Shown here one piece after another: positions 17,448-26,938 of a stretch of 64,000 nt of DNA (its first letter is position 1; the number at the start of each line of letters is the position of its first letter). Where the stretch lies: contig NZ_BMCT01000001.1 in the NCBI RefSeq assembly GCF_014635325.1, positions 434,001 to 498,000 of the forward strand, in the 5' to 3' direction. Under the pieces are notes generated by a model. It was not told the origin of the DNA, searched no databases, and worked only from the letters and a program-made list of their open reading frames with translations. Source of the stretch: Azorhizobium oxalatiphilum (GTDB lineage Bacteria > Pseudomonadota > Alphaproteobacteria > Rhizobiales > Xanthobacteraceae). A program made the translations under genes and the position numbers.

Positions 17448-17699
17448 TCAGGCCGCTTCCAGGGTGGCGTGGTGCGCGGTGGCGCGCAGGGCATCGAGCC
17501 AGGTGGCTACGGCGCGCCAGGCGCGCAGCTGCAGATCGGGGCTGATGGCGGCTTCAATCTGGTCCACCAGCAGTTCTGAATAATCGGTGAGGGGATGGCG
17601 CACGCTGCGGACCACCTCAATGGCGTCCGCGAGGGAGCGAACCACATGACGCTGCCCGTCCACCCAAAGGTGGAGGGTTGTCTGGAGGGGGGAGGACAT
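17448..17699 (-). CDS. DUF982 family protein
   Basis: 83 residues. The sequence HLWVDGQRHVVRSLADAIEV followed by a helix ending WRAVATWLDALRATA fits DUF982, a short family almost confined to Rhizobiales and often present in many copies. No function is known. A GGAGG-like run lies just upstream of ATG 17699 on the minus strand. Confidence 0.8.
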   Translation of the reverse strand: MSSPLQTTLHLWVDGQRHVVRSLADAIEVVRSVRHPLTDYSELLVDQIEAAISPDLQLRAWRAVATWLDALRATAHHATLEAA

Positions 17700-18134
17700 G
17701 AGCGTTTTCGCTTCTCGTTGATGCAGCCTGGAACTGGATCGGCCCAGATTTCCAATCTGAGCGTTCAATCCATCTCCGAGCATTGGGAGAGGACATTCGA
17801 GAACGTCCTCCAGCGGCCGCAGAAGGGGCCTTCGCCACTTGCATGGGCGTCAGCCGGTTGAAACCGGTGGGAGCATGTCCGGCGATCTCAACGCCAAAAC
17901 GTCAAGCCCCGCCAAAGGTTCCGCACCCGCCGCGATATTTTCGTCACGGCCTCCATGGCAGCCGGGGCTGGGACCGGGCTTGCGTCCTTCCATGAAAATA
18001 GAGGTATCCACAGGCCGGTGCGTGTGGTGGCGGCCTCATGCAAAACAATCGATTTTTCAGATTGATTGTAGAAAAATAACTCTCTTGATTGATGATGAAA
18101 ACGGCCGATGCTGAGCCATGTAAGGAAGGCCATC
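17700..18134. other. Intergenic regulatory region upstream of yeiH
   Basis: 435 bases between the leftward DUF982 gene and the rightward yeiH gene. The right part (about 18040–18100) is much richer in A and T than its surroundings and holds the LysR-type box described separately. AAGGAAGG (18120–18127) is the ribosome binding site for yeiH. No gene is seen. Confidence 0.65.
18046..18064. promoter_or_regulatory. LysR-type operator candidate (ATC-N9-GAT)
   Basis: CAATC (18046–18050) and GATTG (18060–18064) form a perfect inverted repeat spaced by nine bases. The core ATC-N9-GAT is the classic LysR-family recognition pattern, and it also contains T-N11-A. It lies about 70 bases before the yeiH start, and a lysR gene is the second gene of the same transcript. 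TTGATTG is repeated just downstream at about 18084–18090, possibly an activation half-site. Confidence 0.55.
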
Positions 18135-19199
18135 ATGTCCGCACCGCTCAGCAAGTCCGACGCCCCCGCCGCGCACGCGGTCCCGTCCACCCCACATCCG
18201 GTTCTGGTTCTTCTGCCCGGCCTCGCGCTTGCCGGCGGTCTGGTGATTATCGCCTATGCGCTGCGGGCGGTGCTGAACGTGGGCATGCTGAGCCCGCTGG
18301 TGGTGGCGATCTTCCTCGGCATGGCCTTTCACAATGTCATCGGGACGCCGAAGCGGGCGGTGCCGGGGGTGAAGTTCGCCATGCGGCGCATCCTGCGCGG
18401 CGCCATCGTGCTGCTGGGCTTGCAACTCACCTTCACCCAGGTGCGCACCGTCGGGCTCGACGGCATGGCCATCGTGATGGTGACGCTGGTTGCCACCTTC
18501 TTCGTCACCCGCTGGCTCGGCCGCCTCGTGGGCGTGGACGCCAAGCTCAGCGAGCTGATCGCGGCCGGCACCGCCATCTGCGGCGCCTCGGCGGTGATCG
18601 CCACCAACACCGTCACCCGCGCCTCCGATGAGGACGCCACCTATGCGGTGGCCTGCGTCACCGTCTTCGGCTCGCTCTCCATGTTCCTCTATCCGGTGAT
18701 CGCGCCGCTCACCGGCTTTGATGCCCATGCCTATGGGCTGTGGGCCGGCTCCTCCATCCATGAGATCGCACAGGTGGTGGCGGCCGCCTTCCAGCAGGGG
18801 CAGTCGGCGGGCGAGTTCGGCACCATCGCCAAGCTCAACCGGGTGATCCTGCTGGCGCCCCTCGTGCTGGGGCTGGGCTTCTTCGCCACCCGCAAGGCGC
18901 GGGCGATGGGCACGGGCGGCAAGGTGGAGGCCCCGCCGGTGCCGTGGTTCATCCTCGGCTTCCTGGCCATGATCGTGGTGAACAGCTCCGGCATCATCCC
19001 GGCCACCGCCACGCCGGTGATCGCCACCGTCACCACCGTGCTGCTGGCCGTGGCGCTGGCGGCCATGGGGCTGGAGACCGACGTGCGCAAGCTGAAGGCG
19101 CGCGGCTGGCGCCCGCTGGCGCTGGGCACGCTGTCCTGGCTGTTCATCTCGGTGCTGAGCTTCGGCCTGATCTGGCTGTCCCCGAAGCTGTTCGGATGA
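18135..19199 (+). CDS. yeiH: YeiH family putative sulfate exporter (UPF0324)
   Basis: Polytopic inner-membrane protein of 354 residues with about ten hydrophobic segments. The family signature GTAICGASAVIATN is present at about 155, as well as GSSIHEIAQVVAAAFQ. YeiH family members are annotated as putative sulfate exporters; the substrate is not firmly established and cannot be read from the sequence. ATG 18135 is preferred over 18108 because AAGGAAGG ends seven bases upstream. The lysR gene follows after four bases, so the regulator is probably co-transcribed. In E. coli yeiH is next to the LysR gene yeiE. Confidence 0.93.
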   Translation: MSAPLSKSDAPAAHAVPSTPHPVLVLLPGLALAGGLVIIAYALRAVLNVGMLSPLVVAIFLGMAFHNVIGTPKRAVPGVKFAMRRILRGAIVLLGLQLTFTQVRTVGLDGMAIVMVTLVATFFVTRWLGRLVGVDAKLSELIAAGTAICGASAVIATNTVTRASDEDATYAVACVTVFGSLSMFLYPVIAPLTGFDAHAYGLWAGSSIHEIAQVVAAAFQQGQSAGEFGTIAKLNRVILLAPLVLGLGFFATRKARAMGTGGKVEAPPVPWFILGFLAMIVVNSSGIIPATATPVIATVTTVLLAVALAAMGLETDVRKLKARGWRPLALGTLSWLFISVLSFGLIWLSPKLFG

Positions 19200-19203
19200 G
19201 GAT

Positions 19204-20109
19204 ATGACGCTCGATCAGCTTCGCGTGTTCGTGGCGGTGGCCGGGCATCTGCACATGACCCGCGCCGCCGAGGCGCTCCACATGACGCAATCGGCGGTGA
19301 GCGCCTCGGTGGCCGCATTGGAGCAGTCCTGCGGCCAGCGCCTGTTCGATCGGGTGGGCCGGCACATCGAGCTGACGGCCGCCGGCAGGCTGATGCTGGG
19401 CGAGGCGCAGGCCATCCTGAAACGGGTGGGGCAGGCGCGCGATGCGCTGGCCGATCTCGCCGGCCTCGCGCGCGGCACGTTGGCGCTGCAAGCCAGCCAG
19501 ACCATCGCCAATTACTGGCTGGCCCCGCGCATGCATGCCTTCCAGTGCCATTATCCCAACATCCGCCTGGAGCTGGGCATCGGCAACACCACGCAGGTGG
19601 CCGCCGCCGTGCGCGACGGCATCGCCGATCTCGGCTTCGTGGAAGGCGAAGTGGAGGAGCCGCTGATCGTGCGACGGCGCGTGCAGGGCGATGAACTGGT
19701 GCTGGTGGTGGCGGCGGATGCGCCGGTGGCCGCCGATCTGCCGGCAGATGCGCCGATCGGCGCGCAGGATCTGGCGCGGATGCCGTTTGTGCTGCGCGAG
19801 CCGGGCTCGGGCACGCGGCAGATGTTCGAGGCTGCCTGCCGCCGCATGGGGCTGAAGCCGGCGGCGGTGACGGTGGCGTTCGAGCTGCCGTCCAATGAAG
19901 CGGTGCTGAGCGCTGTGGCCGCCGGGGCGGGGGCTACCGTCATTTCCCGGCTGGTGGCCGATGCGGGCCTGCGCGCCGGCACGCTGAAGACGCTGCCGCT
20001 GAGCCTGCCGCCGCGCAGCTTCTACGTGCTGCACCATGCGGAGCGGGATCGCTCGCGGGCGGCGGAAGCCTTCGTGGACTTCGTGTGCCGCCCGCAAACG
20101 GAAGCATAA
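19204..20109 (+). CDS. LysR family transcriptional regulator (YeiE-like)
   Basis: 301 residues: N-terminal winged helix-turn-helix (about 1–60, MTLDQLRVFVAVAGHLHMTRAAE with the recognition helix in SAVSASVAALEQSCG), linker helix, and a two-lobed effector domain (about 90–295). It starts four bases after yeiH and so is probably its local regulator, acting through the inverted repeat at 18046–18064. The recognition and effector segments fit the CysB/YeiE-like group, but the inducer is unknown. Confidence 0.93.
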   Translation: MTLDQLRVFVAVAGHLHMTRAAEALHMTQSAVSASVAALEQSCGQRLFDRVGRHIELTAAGRLMLGEAQAILKRVGQARDALADLAGLARGTLALQASQTIANYWLAPRMHAFQCHYPNIRLELGIGNTTQVAAAVRDGIADLGFVEGEVEEPLIVRRRVQGDELVLVVAADAPVAADLPADAPIGAQDLARMPFVLREPGSGTRQMFEAACRRMGLKPAAVTVAFELPSNEAVLSAVAAGAGATVISRLVADAGLRAGTLKTLPLSLPPRSFYVLHHAERDRSRAAEAFVDFVCRPQTEA

Positions 20110-20805
20110 TCAGGCGAAGGTGATTTCCACTTCGCCCACGCCCGCGACGCCGCCCTTGAGCACGTCGCCGGACACCAGCGGGCCGACGCCGGCCGGCGTT
20201 CCGGCGAAGATCAGGTCGCCGGGCTGGAGGGTGAAGAAGGTGGAAAGCGTGGCGATCATCTCCGGCACCTTCCAGATCATCTGGTTGAGGTCGCCGTCCT
20301 GCTTCACGTCGCCGTTCACCGAGAGCCAGATGCGGCCGGCCGAGGGATGGCCGATCTTCTCGGCGGGCACGAGGCCGCCGGCCGGAGCGGACTGCTCATA
20401 GGCCTTGGCGATGTCCCACGGGCGGCCGAGCTTCTTCTGCACCGCCTGCAGGTCGCGGCGGGTCAGGTCGATGCCGACGCCATAGCCGAACACATGGTCG
20501 AGCGCCTTCTCCACCGGGATGTCATCGCCGCCGCTCTTCAGCGCGACGATCATCTCGATCTCGTAATGCACGTCGCTGGAGAGCTTCGGATAGGGAATGG
20601 TCGAGCCCGAGGCGACGAGATTGTCGGGGTTCTTCTGGAAGAAGAAGGGTGGCTCGCGATTGGGGTCGTGGCCCATCTCGATGGCATGGTCGGCGAAGTT
20701 GCGGCCGACGCAATAGATGCGATGCACGGGAAACAGGGCATCGGATCCCACCACCGGAAGGGTGGGGATGACGGGGGCGGGGATCACATAGGCGGGATTG
20801 GCCAT
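20110..20805 (-). CDS. Fumarylacetoacetate hydrolase (FAH) family protein
   Basis: 231 residues, the length of single-domain FAH proteins, which hydrolyse or decarboxylate beta-dicarbonyl compounds such as fumarylpyruvate, acylpyruvates or oxaloacetate. Visible: HRIYCVGRNFADHAIEMG at the N-terminus, metal ligand Glu residues in YEIEMIV, FGYGVGIDLTRRDLQ, and the C-terminal GDLIFAGTPAGVGP. It is clearly a paralogue of the gene at 46533 (same opening LPVVGSDALFPV). GGAG lies eight bases before ATG 20805 on the minus strand. It overlaps nothing, and its 3' end is back to back with lysR. Confidence 0.92.
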   Translation of the reverse strand: MANPAYVIPAPVIPTLPVVGSDALFPVHRIYCVGRNFADHAIEMGHDPNREPPFFFQKNPDNLVASGSTIPYPKLSSDVHYEIEMIVALKSGGDDIPVEKALDHVFGYGVGIDLTRRDLQAVQKKLGRPWDIAKAYEQSAPAGGLVPAEKIGHPSAGRIWLSVNGDVKQDGDLNQMIWKVPEMIATLSTFFTLQPGDLIFAGTPAGVGPLVSGDVLKGGVAGVGEVEITFA

Positions 20806-20972
20806 GGAAGGGCTCCTCACGAGACGATCCCGCTTAGAGCAATTCGGCCGCGAGTTGAAGGCGGATAACGCCCGCGACGGGCAGACTAAAGTCTGCCGCC
20901 GCTTGAAAAATCGCCTGCCTGAAGGTCAGTGATGCACCCGGAGCGGGGCTCCGGGCGCGAGGCATGCCGGGA
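20806..20972. other. Short intergenic region with two hairpins
   Basis: GGCAGAC (20880–20886) pairs with GTCTGCC (20891–20897) around TAAA, and CCCGGAGC (20937–20944) pairs with GCTCCGGG (20948–20955). The second is placed to end msrA transcription on the minus strand, but no T run follows. TTAGAGCAATTCGG (20834–20847) shares its first bases with the repeat unit at 9809. Confidence 0.5.
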
Positions 20973-21629
20973 TCACTGCGCAGCGACGCCGACCCCGATG
21001 GGGCAGGAGACGCCGGTGCCGCCGAGCCCGCAATAGCCGCCGGGATTCTTCGACAGATACTGCTGGTGGTAGTCCTCGGCGAAATAGAAGGGGCCTCCGT
21101 CGATGATCTCGGTGGTGATGGGGTCGAAGCCCTTGGCCTTGAGGGCCTCCCCGTAGCGCGCCTTCACCTCTTCGGCGATGGCCTTTTCCGCCGGGTCGGC
21201 GGTGTAGATGCCGGAGCGATATTGCGTGCCGACATCGTTGCCCTGCCGCATGCCCTGCGTCGGATCGTGGCTTTCGAAGAAGAGTTTCACCAGATCGGCA
21301 TAGGAGATGACGGCGGGATCATAGGCCACCAGCACCGCCTCGGTATGTCCGGTGCGGCCCGAGCACACTTCCTCATAGGTCGGGTTGGGCGTCGGGCCGG
21401 CGATATAGCCGACCGCTGTCACCCATACGCCCGGCGTACGCCAGAAGGCGCGCTCGGCGCCCCAGAAGCAGCCGAGCGCGAAGATCGCGGTGCGGAAGCC
21501 GTCGGGGTAGGGGCCCTTGAGCGGGTTCTGGGACACATGGTGCAGGCGGGCGGTGGGGATCGTCTCGGGGCGACCCTTCAAAGCGGTATCGGCAGTGGGA
21601 AGGTCCAGGGGCTTCTTCAACCAGAACAT
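20973..21629 (-). CDS. msrA: Peptide-methionine (S)-S-oxide reductase MsrA
   Basis: Repairs S-sulfoxides of methionine in oxidised proteins using thioredoxin. 218 residues; catalytic Cys54 in [14 protein letters not shown], the conserved [20 protein letters not shown] and DYHQQYL motifs, and C-terminal Cys in [14 protein letters not shown] as resolving residues. The N-terminal 45 residues are the usual extension of bacterial MsrA. ATG 21629 was chosen as the first Met giving a natural start. Confidence 0.96.
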   Translation of the reverse strand: MFWLKKPLDLPTADTALKGRPETIPTARLHHVSQNPLKGPYPDGFRTAIFALGCFWGAERAFWRTPGVWVTAVGYIAGPTPNPTYEEVCSGRTGHTEAVLVAYDPAVISYADLVKLFFESHDPTQGMRQGNDVGTQYRSGIYTADPAEKAIAEEVKARYGEALKAKGFDPITTEIIDGGPFYFAEDYHQQYLSKNPGGYCGLGGTGVSCPIGVGVAAQ

Positions 21630-21750
21630 GGTGCGCTCCTTTTTCTCGACCGCAGATATGGTGTGTGCTGCTCCGCTTTGCGAGGGGGCCCTGGAGCCCT
21701 GCCGCAATTCCTTAATCCCGGACGCGCTCGCGCTTCCGGGGGGAATGGCT

Positions 21751-22065
21751 TCAGGTGGCCTCGAACGGGGAGCGCGCCGGCACCCGGCCGATGGCGAGGC
21801 AGATCACGCCCACGAGGCCGAGCAGGAAGAACAGGGGCAGGTTGAGCAGCGGGTTCACCACCGCCGTCCAGGCGACGGGGGACAGCGCGATCACCTTGGC
21901 CTGCGCCAGCTCCAGCGTGCCAGGCGACAGCGAGAACCAGGTGCGGGCGGCGGAGGTGAAGACGATGTCGGTGGCGGCGATGGAGCGGGTGCCGTCCACC
22001 ACCAGCGCCACGAAGGCGCCGGCCATGAGCCAGAAGCCGAGGAAGCGGAACAGGAAACGGATCAT
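21751..22065 (-). CDS. Small inner-membrane protein, two predicted spans
   Basis: 104 residues with hydrophobic segments at about 3–27 and 70–95, linked by a polar loop ([20 protein letters not shown]). This pattern is common in hypothetical membrane proteins of Rhizobiales; no family name is certain. ATG 22065 is preferred over GTG 22071. It may share a transcript with msrA, 120 bases downstream. Confidence 0.7.
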   Translation of the reverse strand: MIRFLFRFLGFWLMAGAFVALVVDGTRSIAATDIVFTSAARTWFSLSPGTLELAQAKVIALSPVAWTAVVNPLLNLPLFFLLGLVGVICLAIGRVPARSPFEAT

Positions 22066-22327
22066 GGGCACTCGCTGCGACAGCCGGCTTGACCGCGCGC
22101 CGGCCGCCCATCCTTAGGGCCGATCCACCTGCACCGTCCACCCCCGCGTTGTGGGCAAGCGGCATCTCCGTGCGCAGAGGCAAACCGCCACGGCGGCGCT
22201 TAAGGATTGATGCCGCTTTGCTTTTTGCCCCACCGCCGGTTCCGGCGGGGGCGTGGCCGGTGGATCGCAGACCATGGCTGTGCGCTTCGCCCTTGAAGAG
22301 CGGGCCGCTTCTTGCTTCCATGCGGGG

Positions 22328-22837
22328 ATGACAACGGGCCTTATCGAGATCCGTCGGGCCAAGCCTCAAGATGCCTCGGCACTTGCGGACATCCACGATG
22401 CGGCCTGGCGAACGGCCTACCGTGGACTTATTCCAGGCGTCGAACTGGAGAAGATGGTCGAGCGGCGCGGCCCGCTCTGGTGGCAGTCCGCCATCCGGCG
22501 CGGCAGCCGCATCTCGGTTCTGCTCGTGGGCGACGAGGTGGCCGGCTACACCAATTACGGCGGCAACCGCGCCAAGAGCCTGCCCTATGGCGGGGAGATC
22601 TACGAGATCTATCTGAAGCCGGTCTATCAGGGGCTTGGCTTTGGCCAGCGCCTGTTTTCCGCGGCAAGGCGCGATCTTTCGCTGGCCGGTCTCAATGGCC
22701 TCGTGGTGTGGGCGTTGTCGGAAAACACCGGCGCCGTGGGCTTTTACGAGGCGCTCGGCGGTCAGCCGGTCGCAGCCTCGACCGAACGCTTCGGTGGAAA
22801 AACTCTGGACAAAACCGCTTTCGGTTGGCAGCGGTAG
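22328..22837 (+). CDS. GNAT family N-acetyltransferase
   Basis: 169 residues with the acetyl-CoA fold: opening IEIRRAKPQDASALADIHDA, the acetyl-CoA binding loop VYQGLGFGQRLFSAARR (motif A) and the C-terminal SENTGAVGFYEALGG. Substrate unknown. ATG 22328 opens at the start of the conserved domain; only a weak ribosome binding site is seen. It lies 143 bases upstream of ppa. Confidence 0.88.
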   Translation: MTTGLIEIRRAKPQDASALADIHDAAWRTAYRGLIPGVELEKMVERRGPLWWQSAIRRGSRISVLLVGDEVAGYTNYGGNRAKSLPYGGEIYEIYLKPVYQGLGFGQRLFSAARRDLSLAGLNGLVVWALSENTGAVGFYEALGGQPVAASTERFGGKTLDKTAFGWQR

Positions 22838-22980
22838 CGCCGCCGGCAAATCGGCGCTTCCCGAGGCCCGGGTCCGGCCGGACGATCTGTCCAGCCGATG
22901 CATCCGCCTCTGTCTCCAACGCGAGAGCGTTTGCGCGCCGGTAGGCCGCGCGGCGCCTCCAGCCTGCAAGTGAGCGCAAC

Positions 22981-23511
22981 ATGCGTATCGACGCGATCCC
23001 GACCGGCAAGAACGTGCCCACGGAAGTCAACGTGGTGATCGAGGTTCCGATCGGCGGCGAGCCCATCAAGTATGAGATGGACAAGGAGTCCGGCGCCCTG
23101 TTCGTGGACCGCTTCCTCTACACCGCCATGCGTTATCCGGGGAATTACGGCTTCATCCCGCACACCCTCTCCGGCGACGGCGATCCGTGCGACGTGCTCA
23201 TCGCCAACACCCGCGCCATCGTGCCGGGCGCGGTGATCGCGGTCCGCCCGGTGGGCGTGCTGCTGATGGAGGACGAGAGCGGCGTCGATGAGAAGATCAT
23301 CGCCGTGCCCACCTCCAAGCTGACCAAGCGCTACGAGAAGGTGCAGTCCTACAAGGATCTGGCCGACATCACGCTGAAGCAGATCGAGCACTTCTTCGAG
23401 CACTACAAGGATCTGGAGCCCAACAAGTGGGTGAAGATCATCCGCTGGGGCGATGCCGAGGAAGCCCAGAAGCTGATCCTCGAAGGCATCGAGCGCGCCA
23501 AGAAGGGCTGA
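22981..23511 (+). CDS. ppa: Inorganic pyrophosphatase (family I)
   Basis: Cytoplasmic, Mg-dependent hydrolysis of pyrophosphate, pulling forward biosynthetic reactions. 176 residues, the usual length of hexameric bacterial enzymes. The signature DGDPCDVLI carries the three metal-binding Asp, and the active-site residues YPGNYGFIP and [11 protein letters not shown] are present. It is followed by a clear terminator. Confidence 0.97.
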   Translation: MRIDAIPTGKNVPTEVNVVIEVPIGGEPIKYEMDKESGALFVDRFLYTAMRYPGNYGFIPHTLSGDGDPCDVLIANTRAIVPGAVIAVRPVGVLLMEDESGVDEKIIAVPTSKLTKRYEKVQSYKDLADITLKQIEHFFEHYKDLEPNKWVKIIRWGDAEEAQKLILEGIERAKKG

Positions 23512-23595
23512 GTCCCAGGGGCTGAGACCCAAGGGCTGAGGTTGGTTAAAGGCCGAGCTTAAGCCTCCATCCAGCCTCGGCTGGGTCGAAAATCG

Positions 23596-23628
23596 AACCG
23601 GGCCGGCGGAAACGCCGCGCCCGGTTTT
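23596..23628 (+). terminator. Rho-independent terminator after ppa
   Basis: AACCGGGC (23596–23603) pairs with GCCCGGTT (23619–23626), with an inner CGGCG/CGCCG stem closing a GAAA tetraloop and a single bulged C. Four T follow (23625–23628). Confidence 0.85.
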
Positions 23629-23747
23629 GTGTATGGCGGGGACATGTCGGCGCACCCTTCGGCCCGTTCTTGGGGCGACTCGGGGGTGAGTGCTAAGCCG
23701 GGGACAAGCCGCAGCCTGCGGCCGTGCCATCAGCCCGGAGCCTTCCC

Positions 23748-24230
23748 ATGAGCAACTCGCGCCTGAACGTGGCGGTGGTCCGCCTGCCGCATGCGGAGGG
23801 GCTGCCGTTGCCCGACTATGCCACCGCGCTCTCCGCCGGCATGGATCTCATTGCCGCCGTCCCCGATGGCGAGCCGCTCGTCCTGCAGCCCGGCGATTTC
23901 CAGCTCGTGCCCACCGGCCTTAGCATCGAACTGCCCGACGGATACGAGGCGCAGGTGCGCCCGCGCTCGGGTCTGGCCTTTAAGCACGGCGTCACGGTGT
24001 TGAATGCACCGGGCACGATTGATGCCGATTATCGCGGCGAGGTGAAGGCCCTGCTCATCAACCAGGGGCGCGAACCCTTTGAAATCACGCGCGGATTGCG
24101 TATTGCACAGATGGTGGTTGCGCCTATCGTGCAAATAAAGCTGGTAGAAAGTGGGGAATTGGGTAAAACTGCACGCGGCGTCGGTGGTTTTGGCTCGACA
24201 GGGCTCGACGGGACGCCCCAATCGAGATAG
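23748..24230 (+). CDS. dut: Deoxyuridine 5'-triphosphate nucleotidohydrolase (dUTPase)
   Basis: Converts dUTP to dUMP, keeping uracil out of DNA and feeding dTMP synthesis. 160 residues, trimeric dUTPase type. All five motifs are present: AGMDLIA (1), [10 protein letters not shown] (2), [13 protein letters not shown] (3), RIAQMVVAP (4) and the C-terminal [10 protein letters not shown] (5). GGAG at 23737–23740 supports the ATG. The next gene, an Rrf2 regulator, starts ten bases after the stop. Confidence 0.97.
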   Translation: MSNSRLNVAVVRLPHAEGLPLPDYATALSAGMDLIAAVPDGEPLVLQPGDFQLVPTGLSIELPDGYEAQVRPRSGLAFKHGVTVLNAPGTIDADYRGEVKALLINQGREPFEITRGLRIAQMVVAPIVQIKLVESGELGKTARGVGGFGSTGLDGTPQSR

Positions 24231-24240
24231 CCACAGTCCC

Positions 24241-24681
24241 ATGCCGCGTTTATCCGATAAAAGTCTGCTCGCCATCGCCGCCGTCGTGGACGTCGCCGTT
24301 CATGCGCGGGGCAATCCCGTGGCGGCCAAGTCCCTGGCCGCCCGTCATGGTCTTCCCCCCCGCCGGCTGGAGCCGGTATTGCAGGCGCTGGTGCATGCCG
24401 GCGTGCTGAAGGGGGTGCGCGGTCCGCGCGGCGGCTATGAGCTTGCCCGCGAGCGCCGCCGCGTCTCCGTGGCCGAGATCGTCCGCGTCGTCGAAGGCGC
24501 GGAAGAGGAGAAGGAGATCATCCTGCCTCCGCTCGTCCTCGAGGTGGTGCAGCCCGCCGTGGCGGCGGCCGAGCAGACCTTCGACTCCGCTCTCGACACC
24601 GTGACCCTGGAAGACCTCTGCCGTGCTGCGGACAACAAGGGGCATGGGTCCGAGCACGACCGCATCGACTTCATCATCTGA
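24241..24681 (+). CDS. Rrf2 family transcriptional regulator (CymR-like, no cluster Cys)
   Basis: 146 residues with an N-terminal winged helix ([14 protein letters not shown]...[20 protein letters not shown]) and the wing segment [19 protein letters not shown] typical of Rrf2. The three clustered Cys that hold the iron-sulfur centre in IscR and NsrR are absent: the only Cys is near the C-terminus (LEDLCRAAD). Its position right before cysK suggests control of cysteine or sulfur metabolism, as for Bacillus CymR, which works with CysK. That comparison is inference. It follows dut by ten bases, so the two genes may be co-transcribed. Confidence 0.9.
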   Translation: MPRLSDKSLLAIAAVVDVAVHARGNPVAAKSLAARHGLPPRRLEPVLQALVHAGVLKGVRGPRGGYELARERRRVSVAEIVRVVEGAEEEKEIILPPLVLEVVQPAVAAAEQTFDSALDTVTLEDLCRAADNKGHGSEHDRIDFII

Positions 24682-24745
24682 TCATCCAAACCATCTGACA
24701 GGCGCGGGCCCGTGTGCCCGCCGCCGTCCCCGGGAGAAGACCTCA

Positions 24746-25732
<987 letters not shown>

Positions 25733-25739
25733 GAAAACG

Positions 25740-25774
25740 ATTGCCGGCCGCTGCCTTGCGCACCGGCCGGCAAT
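25740..25774 (+). terminator. Hairpin after cysK
   Basis: ATTGCCGGCCG (25740–25750) and CGGCCGGCAAT (25764–25774) form an 11-bp perfect stem with a 13-base loop, seven bases after the cysK stop. No T run follows, so termination would be weak or factor-dependent. Confidence 0.55.
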
Positions 25775-25846
25775 TGCGGCTCGTCGCACAGGCGATCACA
25801 CTCCTTCCATCCGGCCCGCAAGAGGCCGGCCCATGGGAGGATGCCG

Positions 25847-26725
25847 ATGAAGACAAACGGACGCCTTGCCGCCGCGCTGGCGATGGCCCTGCTGGCGCCG
25901 CTGGCGCAAATGCCACCGGCTCAGGCCCAGTCCGCCGGCCCCACAGCCGCCAGCCCCGCAACCGCCGCTGCGCCGACTGTCGCCACCAGGCCCAAAGTGA
26001 CGACGCTGGGGCCGGACTTCCCCAAGAGCGTGCTCTTCGTGGGCAACAGTTTCTTCTATTATAACAACGGCATCCACAGCCAGCTGCTGGCGCTGGAGCG
26101 CGCCGCCGATCCGGCCAACAAGGCCGCATACAAGGCGATCATGGTCACGATCGGCGGCTCCGGCCTCGATTGGCACGACATGGAGAGCTACTTCCGCCCC
26201 GGTGGCCTCGGCGGGTACAGCTTCGACGACCAGAACAACGTGATCTTCAACAAGCCCGGCAAGCTGGTGGATGCAGCCATCATGATGGACTGCAGCCAGT
26301 GCCCCATCCATCCGCAGCTGAAGGGGGCCTTCACCGAATTCGCGGCCAAGGACAGCGCCATCGTGCGCAAGCACGGTGCCCGGCCGATCTTTTTCATGTC
26401 CTGGGCCTATGCGGACAAGCCGGAGATGACGGCGGAACTGGCCGAAGCCTACACCGTGGCCGGCAATGCCAATGACGCGCTGGTCATCCCCGCCGGCCTC
26501 GCCTTCGCCCGCATGCGCGAGCGCCAGCAGGACCTCAATCTCTATGCGCCCGACAAACGCCACCCGAGCCCTGCGGGCACGTATCTGGCGGTGAATGTGG
26601 TGTTCGCCGCGCTGACCGGCCGTTCGCCGGTGGGCAACAGCTATCGGGCCGGCCTCGACGAGGCGACCGCGAAGACGATCCAGACCGTCGCGTGGGAGAC
26701 GGTGCAGGATTATTACGGCAAATAG
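25847..26725 (+). CDS. Secreted SGNH/GDSL-hydrolase-like protein
   Basis: 292 residues with a Sec signal peptide (about 1–26, ending PAQAQ) and a low-complexity Ala/Pro/Thr linker to about 50. The SGNH-fold features are VLFVGNSFFYYNNG (block I, where Ser of GNS would be the nucleophile; the usual GDS is replaced) and DKRHPSPAGTYLAVNVV near the C-terminus (block V, Asp-x-x-His). An esterase or acyl-hydrolase in the periplasm is likely, with unknown substrate. GGGAGG (25835–25840) six bases before ATG 25847 sets the start. Confidence 0.8.
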   Translation: MKTNGRLAAALAMALLAPLAQMPPAQAQSAGPTAASPATAAAPTVATRPKVTTLGPDFPKSVLFVGNSFFYYNNGIHSQLLALERAADPANKAAYKAIMVTIGGSGLDWHDMESYFRPGGLGGYSFDDQNNVIFNKPGKLVDAAIMMDCSQCPIHPQLKGAFTEFAAKDSAIVRKHGARPIFFMSWAYADKPEMTAELAEAYTVAGNANDALVIPAGLAFARMRERQQDLNLYAPDKRHPSPAGTYLAVNVVFAALTGRSPVGNSYRAGLDEATAKTIQTVAWETVQDYYGK

Positions 26726-26788
26726 CCGCTCCGGCGCGGTCTTAACCGGCCGCGTCGCCCCTTGGGAGCGGTGGTTTCCGGCGTCGTC

Positions 26789-26803
26789 TTAACGGCCGAT
26801 TAA
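26789..26803. promoter_or_regulatory. CtrA-type binding site (TTAA-N7-TTAA) upstream of divL
   Basis: TTAA (26789–26792), seven bases, TTAA (26800–26803) followed by CC, an exact match to the alphaproteobacterial CtrA consensus, about 135 bases before the annotated divL start. GANTC sites, the target of the cell-cycle methylase CcrM, occur at 26847–26851 and 26875–26879 between it and the gene. In a GC-rich genome a TTAA-N7-TTAA is rare by chance. Confidence 0.6.
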
Positions 26804-26938
26804 CCACAAACGGCCTATGGCTGGGCCGTGTCGGTCTTCTAAGCCGGAGTCGCGTCGGCTAGGATCAGACACCTGATTCGCAACGGTGGTCCGGCGTCCC
26901 CCACGGGCGCTCTGGCGCAGGTACGAAAGCGGGGGCGC

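Noticed and set aside
25847-26725. Assignment of the SGNH-like protein to a specific esterase or lipase
   Set aside because: The nucleophile block is GNS and not GDS, and blocks II and III are not clear, so only the fold is reported.
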